Assembly: GCA_044360305.1 (NCBI GenBank)
Contig: JBIKKQ010000105.1
Span: 1-11,550 of the forward strand
From: QWPN01 sp044360305
GTDB taxonomy: Bacteria > Planctomycetota > Planctomycetia > Pirellulales > UBA1268
Length of the DNA: 11,550 nucleotides
Direction of reading: 5' to 3'
Below, piece by piece: positions 6,451 through 11,550 of the stretch (positions within the stretch are counted from its first letter, which is position 1; each line of letters opens with the position of its first letter). A program made the position numbers and the translations under genes. Under the pieces are notes generated by a model. That model made no database searches. It was given only the letters and a program-made list of their open reading frames with translations, and was not told the DNA's origin.

Positions 6451-7596
6451 ATGGCACGAACCGGCACGATCGACCTCGAAGTCCTCCGCGGCCCGCTGCC
6501 CGACGGTTCTCCGGGAGGCATTAATCTGCGGATCGACGACCGTGGCCGCGCGGCCTGGGGCGGCATCCGGGACGCCCGCGACGAGGCGCGGCGGATCGAA
6601 CGGGAGTCGGACCAGGATCGGTCGGTCGAGCGTGGGGCGGCCCTCGGCCCGTGGGGGCAGGTCGCGGATCGCTGCAGCGACGTGCTCACGAGCATGTCCC
6701 GCGACCTGGGAGCGGCCGCCGCCCTGATCGAGTCCTGGGCGCGGCTCGACGGCTTCGCCGGCCTGGCGAACGGCTGCGACGTGGCCCGGGCCCTCGTCGA
6801 GAGTCATTGGGCCGACCTGTTCCCGATCCCGGACCCGGAGGATGGCCCGGCCGACGATCGGACGGTCGCCCAGGAACGGGCGCTGCCGCTCGTGCGCTTG
6901 GTGGGGGAGGAGTCGGAAGGCCTGCTGGTGCCGGCGATCCTCTATCTGCCGCTGGTGGACGGCCGCGACGGGCAGCGATATGGCCTCTGCCACTGGCGCA
7001 GCAGCCGCGACCTCCGCGGCATCGACGACACCTCGGAACTGGAGCGGGCCCTGGCCCGGGGGGCGACGTCGCCCGAGCAGTTTCAGGCAGCCGTCGCGAG
7101 CACCGGAAAGCCGTTCTTGCAGCAGGTGTTCCGCGACGTACTTCGGGCCAGGGAGTCGTGGGACTCGCTGGCGGTCGCCGTCGCCGGCGCTTCCAATGAC
7201 CTGGCGATCCTCCCCGCGCTGCCGCTGCGGGACCTGTTCGAGGAGTGCGAGGCCGCCCTGCGAACGTTCGCTCCCGAGGCCATCGAGGAGGTTCTCCGCA
7301 CGGAGGCGCCGGCCGCGACGGACGGGGCCGCCCCGGCCACGACCGGGGAGATTTCCGGCACGGAGGCGGGGGTACTTGCAGGTCGCCCCACGACCCGCGA
7401 TGATGCCCTCGCGTGGCTGGAGAGGGCGGCGGATTTTTTCGAGCGGAGCGACCCGCACAGTCTCCTTGCCGCCCAGATTCGCAATGTCGTGCGCATGGCA
7501 CGGCTCAGTCGTGAGGAGTACTACCGCGAGATGATCCGGGAGTCCGAGGGGCTCAAGGCGTTGTCGCGGATGATCGGCACGTCCTTCGAGGAATGA
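6451..7596 (+). CDS. tssA: Type VI secretion assembly protein TssA (ImpA N-terminal family)
   Basis: TssA proteins organise baseplate priming and sheath/tube growth in the cytoplasm. Seen: an ImpA_N domain over about residues 8-180. It starts IDLEVLRGPLPDGSPGGINL (7-26), followed by helices with WGQVADRCSDVL (68-79), the conserved LIESWARLDGFAGLANGCDV stretch (92-111) and HWADLFPIPDPEDG (119-132). A helical middle and an Ala/Thr/Gly linker (about 285-312) precede a C-terminal domain with RDDALAWLERAADFFERSDP (316-335) and HSLLAAQIRNVVRMARLSRE (336-355), like the 'EPHSP...RA' ending of short TssA proteins. The length of 381 aa fits. The ATG at 6451 was chosen because the conserved domain begins at once. 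The frame is open from 6319, but the added residues look non-coding. Only a GGGGA about 11 bases upstream could serve as ribosome-binding site. Confidence 0.9.
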   Translation: MARTGTIDLEVLRGPLPDGSPGGINLRIDDRGRAAWGGIRDARDEARRIERESDQDRSVERGAALGPWGQVADRCSDVLTSMSRDLGAAAALIESWARLDGFAGLANGCDVARALVESHWADLFPIPDPEDGPADDRTVAQERALPLVRLVGEESEGLLVPAILYLPLVDGRDGQRYGLCHWRSSRDLRGIDDTSELERALARGATSPEQFQAAVASTGKPFLQQVFRDVLRARESWDSLAVAVAGASNDLAILPALPLRDLFEECEAALRTFAPEAIEEVLRTEAPAATDGAAPATTGEISGTEAGVLAGRPTTRDDALAWLERAADFFERSDPHSLLAAQIRNVVRMARLSREEYYREMIRESEGLKALSRMIGTSFEE

Positions 7597-7726
7597 ACAG
7601 GGTTCGTCCGCTCCCGTCACTCGGTCCCGAGACGCCTCCGCCGCCCGCGTCCCGGCTCCGTCACCCAGTCATCCGCGTCACCGACCACCTGAACGTCCCG
7701 GCCCCCTGAACGAAAGGAATCCCGCG

Positions 7727-8239
7727 ATGCCCGAATCAGTCCACGGCAAACTCAATCGCGTCCGCAAGCCGCGGGTGCACATCACCTACGACGTCGAGAC
7801 GGAAGGCGCACAGGTCGTCAAGGAACTGCCCTTCGTGGTCGGCGTGATGGGGGATTTCTCGGGCAACCCCACGGAGGAACTCAAGCCGCTCAAGGACCGG
7901 AAGTTCGTCAACATCGACCGCGACAACTTCGACGAGGTGATGCGGCGGATGACCCCGGGCCTGGAGTTCCGGGCCGAGAACACGCTCGCTGGCGACGGCA
8001 GCGAGATGGCCGTCAAGCTCAAGTTCTCCTCGATCGAGGACTTCGAGCCGACGCGGGTCGTCGAGCAGGTCGAGCCGCTGAAGAAGCTCCTCGAGACCCG
8101 CAATCGGCTCCGCGACCTGCTCTCGGCGGTGGACCGGGCGGACAAACTGGAGGGGGAACTGGAGAAGATCCTCCAAGACACCGAGCAACTCCAGAAGCTC
8201 GCCGGTGAAATGGGCATTTCCGAATCGGGCAACGAGTGA
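7727..8239 (+). CDS. tssB: Type VI secretion contractile sheath small subunit TssB
   Basis: TssB (VipA/ImpB) pairs with TssC to form the contractile sheath around the Hcp tube. Seen: a 170-aa protein collinear with the family. It begins ESVHGKLNRVRKPRVHITYD (3-22), then the hallmark ELPFVVGVMGDFSGNP (33-48) and LKPLKDRKFVNIDRDNFDEV (52-71), then a helical C-terminal half with LETRNRLRDLLSAVDRADKL (122-141). No missing element is evident. An AAAGGA (7713-7718) 8 bases before the ATG gives a good ribosome-binding site. It lies 130 bases after tssA, in a C-rich gap with no clear promoter, and 70 bases before tssC. tssB and tssC side by side is the normal sheath arrangement. Confidence 0.95.
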   Translation: MPESVHGKLNRVRKPRVHITYDVETEGAQVVKELPFVVGVMGDFSGNPTEELKPLKDRKFVNIDRDNFDEVMRRMTPGLEFRAENTLAGDGSEMAVKLKFSSIEDFEPTRVVEQVEPLKKLLETRNRLRDLLSAVDRADKLEGELEKILQDTEQLQKLAGEMGISESGNE

Positions 8240-8249
8240 TCCCCGGCCG

Positions 8250-8269
8250 GCGACCGACAGGACGGTCGC
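8250..8269 (+). repeat. Small hairpin between tssB and tssC
   Basis: GCGACCG (8250-8256) and CGGTCGC (8263-8269) form a perfect 7-bp stem around a 6-base loop in the 70-bp gap. No T tract follows, so it is not a standard intrinsic terminator. It could stabilise the upstream mRNA or tune the TssB:TssC ratio. Confidence 0.4.
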
Positions 8270-8293
8270 GGGCACACCAACCCCTCGCACGAC

Positions 8294-8301
8294 AGGAAGG
8301 A
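8294..8301 (+). promoter_or_regulatory. Shine-Dalgarno fixing the tssC start
   Basis: AGGAAGGA ends 8 bases before the ATG at 8310. It rules in this start over earlier in-frame codons such as the one at 8205, which would overlap tssB. Confidence 0.7.
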
Positions 8302-8309
8302 CTCTCTCC

Positions 8310-9809
8310 ATGACAGCCGAAAAGAAGGAAGCGGCGGCAGCGGCCGCGACGACGACCGAGGCCGGCGCCAGCCTGCTCGACCAGATCACCAGCATGATGC
8401 CGCGGGCCGTCGACAAGCCGCGGCGCGACGAGCTGATCCGCACGCTCGTCGAGCAGTCGCTCCACGGCACGGTGAAGTTCGACCGCAACGTCACCAAGAC
8501 GATCAACCGGGCGATCGAGGCGATCGACGCGGCGATGTCGAAGCAGCTCGGCGCCGTCATGCACCACCCGAGCTTTCAGAAGCTGGAGGGGACGTGGCGC
8601 GGGCTGCACCACCTGGTGATGAACTCCGAAACGAGCGCTCAGCTGAAGATCCGGGCCCTGAACGTGTCGAAGCGCGATCTCTTCAAGGATCTCGACAAGG
8701 CCGTGGAGTTCGACCAGAGCCAGGCCTTCAAGAAGATCTACGAGGCCGAGTTCGGCCAGGCCGGCGGCGAGCCCTATGCCGCCCTGATCGGCGACTACGA
8801 GTTCACCAACCATCCCGAGGACATCGACCTGCTGGCGAAGATGTCGAACGTCGCGGCGGCCGGCTTCTGCCCGTTCGTGACCAGCGCCGGGTCGCAACTG
8901 CTTGGACTCGACAGCTTCGAGGAGCTCTCCAAGCCCCGTGACCTGGAGAAGATCTTCCTCGACCCCAGCTACGCCAAGTGGCGGAGCTTCCGCGATTCAG
9001 ACGACTCGCGGTTCGTCGTGCTCACCATGCCGCGGACGCTGGCCCGCCTCCCCTACGGCAGCCAGACGAAGCCGGTCGAGGAGTTCAACTACGAGGAGGT
9101 CGAACTCGACGCCAAGGGCAACTCCAAGAAGGTCGATCATTCCAACTACTGCTGGATGAGCACGGCCTACGTGATGGGCACGACCCTCACCAACGCCTTC
9201 GCCCAGACCGGCTGGTGCACGGCCATCCGCGGCGCCGAGAACGGCGGCAAGGTCGAGGGCCTGCCGGCCCACGTGTTCACCGACGACGACGGCGACGTCG
9301 ATCTCAAGTGCCCGACCGAGATCGCGATCACCGACCGGCGCGAGGCCGAGCTTTCCAAGCTCGGCTTCCTGCCGCTGTGCCACTACAAGAACACCGACTA
9401 CGCGGTGTTCTTCGGTGCTCAGACGGCCCAGAAGGCCAAGAAGTACGACCGGCCCGAGGCCACGGCCAACGCGTCCATCTCGGCCCGGCTGCCCTACATC
9501 ATGGCCTCGTCGCGGATCGCGCACTACCTCAAGTGCATCGCCCGCGACAAGATCGGCTCGTTCATGGAGCGGCAGGACTGCGAGGACTGGCTGAAACGCT
9601 GGATTGCCAACTACGTGTCGGCCGACCCGAAGCCTTCGGCGGACATCAAGGCCCGCTACCCGCTGGCCGAGGCGCAGATCACCGTCGAGGAGGTTCCCGG
9701 CGCCCCCGGCAGTTACAACGCGGTGGCGCACCTGCGGCCTTGGCTGCAGCTCGAGGAGCTCACCACGTCGCTGCGGATGGTGGCCAAGATCCCCTCGTCC
9801 AAGAAGTGA
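8310..9809 (+). CDS. tssC: Type VI secretion contractile sheath large subunit TssC
   Basis: TssC (VipB/ImpC) is the large sheath protein, forming TssB-TssC heterodimers that contract to fire the tube. Seen: 499 aa with the family blocks in order. These include MHHPSFQKLEGTWRGLHHLV (84-103), LNVSKRDLFKDLDKAVEFDQ (about 113-132), YEAEFGQAGGEPYAALIGDY, FRDSDDSRFVVLTMPRTLAR, GWCTAIRGAENGGKVEGLPA, PTEIAITDRREAELSKLGFL, SSRIAHYLKCIARDKIGSF and a C-terminal LRPWLQLEELTTSLRMV. The N-terminus has an Ala-rich stretch followed by SLLDQI (21-26), matching the N-terminal helix that ClpV binds in VipB of Vibrio. It therefore looks like the standard, recyclable sheath subunit. The start at 8310 is set by a strong Shine-Dalgarno. 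A second TssC paralogue follows after 56 bases. Confidence 0.96.
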   Translation: MTAEKKEAAAAAATTTEAGASLLDQITSMMPRAVDKPRRDELIRTLVEQSLHGTVKFDRNVTKTINRAIEAIDAAMSKQLGAVMHHPSFQKLEGTWRGLHHLVMNSETSAQLKIRALNVSKRDLFKDLDKAVEFDQSQAFKKIYEAEFGQAGGEPYAALIGDYEFTNHPEDIDLLAKMSNVAAAGFCPFVTSAGSQLLGLDSFEELSKPRDLEKIFLDPSYAKWRSFRDSDDSRFVVLTMPRTLARLPYGSQTKPVEEFNYEEVELDAKGNSKKVDHSNYCWMSTAYVMGTTLTNAFAQTGWCTAIRGAENGGKVEGLPAHVFTDDDGDVDLKCPTEIAITDRREAELSKLGFLPLCHYKNTDYAVFFGAQTAQKAKKYDRPEATANASISARLPYIMASSRIAHYLKCIARDKIGSFMERQDCEDWLKRWIANYVSADPKPSADIKARYPLAEAQITVEEVPGAPGSYNAVAHLRPWLQLEELTTSLRMVAKIPSSKK

Positions 9810-9865
9810 CCAAGGGCTTCCGGCGGCCCGGGCGACTCCGCCGGCGGACAGGGTGATCCACACCG

Positions 9866-11461
9866 ATGGTCCTGTCGAACGGCCGGCAATTCGTGACGCA
9901 GGAAGCACTGGCCGAAGCCGCGCCGGCGGTCGCTCCACAGGCACGGCCGCAGCCGGCGGGCATCGATTGGGGCGTCGCCGCGACGCGGGCCGACGACGCC
10001 GCGGCGTCCCGGCTGCTCGCGGCCCGGACGGCGGCTGAGACGCTCGCCGCCTGGGCGGCCGCCAGGATCCCGGTCGGGGAGCGGCTCACCCGCCGTGAAC
10101 TGGCCGACCGGCTCGGCGCCGACGTCGCCACGCTCGACGCCACCATCGGCGTGCAGCTCGACGCCATCCTCCACCACCCGCGGTTTCAGCAGCTCGAGGC
10201 GTCGTGGAGGTCGCTGGCCTGGCTCGTGGCCCGCGCCGATGCCGCAGCCGACGGCGGGGGCGGCGCGGTGCAGGTGCGGGTGCTGCAGGCGAGCAAGCGC
10301 GACCTGGCCCGCGACCGGGCCGGGGCCGTGGAGTTCGACCGCACCGCGCTGTGGCGCAAGGTCTACGAGGAAGAGTTCGGCACCGCCGGCGGTACGCCCT
10401 ACGGCCTGCTCGTGGCCGACTACGAATTCGGCCGCCATCCGGACGACGTCGACCTGCTCGCCGGCCTGGGGGAGGTCGCGGCCGCGAGTTTCGCACCGCT
10501 GGTGACGTCGCCCCAGCCCGACCTGCTGGGCGTTGATTCGCTCCAGGACCTCGAGGCGGCCCCGAACCTCGACACGCTGCACGCCGGCGCCGACTACGTG
10601 AAGTGGCGGTCGCTGCGCGGCCGGGAGGAGTCGCGTTTCCTCGGGCTCGTCCTCCCGCGGGTGCTGGCCCGGCTGCCCTACGACGGCTGGATCGGCGCCG
10701 CCGACGCCGCGGCGCAGCCGGAACGCTCGTGGGCGGACCGGGGCTTTCGCTACCGGGAGCAGGTGGACGGGCCGCACGGCGGGCAACGGCTCTGGACCGG
10801 GGCGGCGTGGGCGTTCGCGGGCGTGGTGGTCGCCGAGTTCTCCCGGTCGGGCTGGTTCGCGGACATCCGCGGCGGCTCGCGGGGCGCGGCTGGGGGCGGC
10901 CTGGTTTCCGGCCTGCCGACGGAGGCGTTCGGGGGAAGCGAGCCGTTTGCGTTCCGGCGCGGCCCGACCGAGACGGCGATCACGGAGGGAACCGAGCGGC
11001 GGCTGGCGGCCGCCGGCTTCGTGCCGCTCTGCGCCGCCGGCAGCGACGGCCGGGCGGTGTTTCACTCGAACCAGTCGCTGCATCGCGTCGCGCGAACCGA
11101 CCGGCCGGAGGCTGCGGCCAACGCGCGGATCTCGGCGATGCTGCAGTACATGCTCTGCGTGTCGCGGTTCGCCCACTACATCAAGGTGATCGCCCGCAAC
11201 AAGGTGGGCTCGGTCACCGACGCCGGCGAATTGGAACACTTCCTCAACGAGTGGGTGCACGACTACGTCACGCCGGACGACCGGGCATCGGCGGAGACAC
11301 GGGCCCGCCTGCCACTGCGGGCCGCCAGGGTGGAGGTCCGCGAGGAGCCCGGCACGGCGGGCAACTACCGGGTGGTCATGCACCTCCAGCCGCACTTCCA
11401 GCTCGACGAACTGGCGGCTTCGGTCCGGCTGACGACCGCGGTGAAACGCGCCGGAAAATAG
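9866..11461 (+). CDS. Second TssC-family sheath protein (ImpD-like paralogue)
   Basis: This is a divergent TssC paralogue of 531 aa. It keeps the core blocks of the preceding tssC: LHHPRFQQLEASWRSLAWLV (102-121), QASKRDLARDRAGAVEFDRT, YEEEFGTAGGTPYGLLVADY, SLRGREESRFLGLVLPRVLA, RLWTGAAWAFAGVVVAEFSR, PTETAITEGTERRLAAAGFV, VSRFAHYIKVIARNKVGSV and LQPHFQLDELAASVRL at the end. Differences: an Ala/Pro-rich N-terminal extension (about 1-65) with no SLLDQI-type helix, a Gly-rich insertion after the GWFADIRGG segment, and many Lys-to-Arg and Ala changes. Paired TssC-type genes are known in imp-type clusters (ImpC and ImpD of Rhizobium and Agrobacterium), so this may be the ImpD counterpart. It could be a specialised sheath subunit. 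The start at 9866 follows a modest GGTGAT. Its stop codon abuts the repeat cluster. Confidence 0.9.
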   Translation: MVLSNGRQFVTQEALAEAAPAVAPQARPQPAGIDWGVAATRADDAAASRLLAARTAAETLAAWAAARIPVGERLTRRELADRLGADVATLDATIGVQLDAILHHPRFQQLEASWRSLAWLVARADAAADGGGGAVQVRVLQASKRDLARDRAGAVEFDRTALWRKVYEEEFGTAGGTPYGLLVADYEFGRHPDDVDLLAGLGEVAAASFAPLVTSPQPDLLGVDSLQDLEAAPNLDTLHAGADYVKWRSLRGREESRFLGLVLPRVLARLPYDGWIGAADAAAQPERSWADRGFRYREQVDGPHGGQRLWTGAAWAFAGVVVAEFSRSGWFADIRGGSRGAAGGGLVSGLPTEAFGGSEPFAFRRGPTETAITEGTERRLAAAGFVPLCAAGSDGRAVFHSNQSLHRVARTDRPEAAANARISAMLQYMLCVSRFAHYIKVIARNKVGSVTDAGELEHFLNEWVHDYVTPDDRASAETRARLPLRAARVEVREEPGTAGNYRVVMHLQPHFQLDELAASVRLTTAVKRAGK

Positions 11462-11550
11462 GGACGGGAGCGGGGGGAAATCGGGGACGGGAGCGGATTT
11501 CCGAAATCCGCTCCCGTCCCCATGTTCCTCGTTCTGGAAATTCGCTCCCG
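11461..11550. repeat. REP/BIME-like cluster of inverted and direct GC-rich repeats
   Basis: The core gggacgggagcgg occurs twice in direct orientation (11461-11473 and 11484-11496). It occurs inverted as ccgctcccgtccc (11508-11520), and a partial inverted copy, gaaattcgctcccg (11537-11550), runs off the edge. That copy differs at one position from gaaatccgctcccg at 11503-11516. Copies 2 and 3 make an 18-bp perfect stem: left arm ggggacgggagcggattt at 11483-11500, a 3-base loop, right arm at 11504-11521. Copies 1 and 4 can form a nested outer stem. The order plus, plus, minus, minus is like bacterial interspersed repeat elements. The stem may help end the operon transcript, but no T tract follows. 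Confidence 0.85.

Noticed and set aside
7616..7681. Three GTCAC copies in the tssA-tssB gap (7616, 7660, 7677)
   Set aside because: A 5-base motif with irregular spacing (44 and 17 bases) in C-rich DNA is likely chance.
9713..11395. A 560-codon minus-strand open frame opposite the second tssC
   Set aside because: It lies antisense to a well-conserved TssC sequence and has no domain of its own.
11483..11521. The 18-bp stem as an intrinsic terminator
   Set aside because: No T tract follows on either strand, and the extra copies around it fit a repeat element better. A terminating effect remains possible.

Overview
The window is a GC-rich stretch holding a large part of a type VI secretion system (T6SS) locus. 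The likely source is a planctomycete, perhaps of the Pirellulales. This rests on base composition, on the caspase-like family of the leftmost gene as I remember it, and on the repeat style at the right end. No rRNA or other marker gene is present, so the assignment is an inference.

Layout. A gene on the minus strand (1-1098, cut by the left edge) encodes a single-pass membrane protein with a degenerate caspase fold whose catalytic His and Cys appear to be lost. It is divided by a 240-bp divergent intergenic region from a plus-strand run that fills the rest of the window. The run is tssK (baseplate adaptor), tssL (DotU-type inner-membrane protein), an IcmF/TssM-like protein with only the cytoplasmic half, an unrecognised 153-aa protein, a FliA-type sigma factor overlapping it by one base, tssA (cap/assembly), tssB and tssC (contractile sheath), and a second, divergent tssC paralogue. 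The window ends in a tight cluster of GC-rich inverted and direct repeats that starts at the stop codon of the second tssC.

How the genes fit together. TssB/TssC build the sheath, TssA organises its assembly, and TssK links the baseplate to the membrane complex made by TssL and TssM. The membrane complex here looks unusual. The TssM-like protein ends just after its third membrane segment, so it has no periplasmic domain. Its Walker A loop has no GKT/S. No TssJ lipoprotein is present in the window. The sigma factor inside the operon suggests that the cluster carries its own transcriptional switch. tssE, tssF, tssG, tssH (clpV), hcp, vgrG and PAAR genes are not in the window and may lie beyond either edge. 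No tRNA, rRNA, CRISPR array or transposase was seen.
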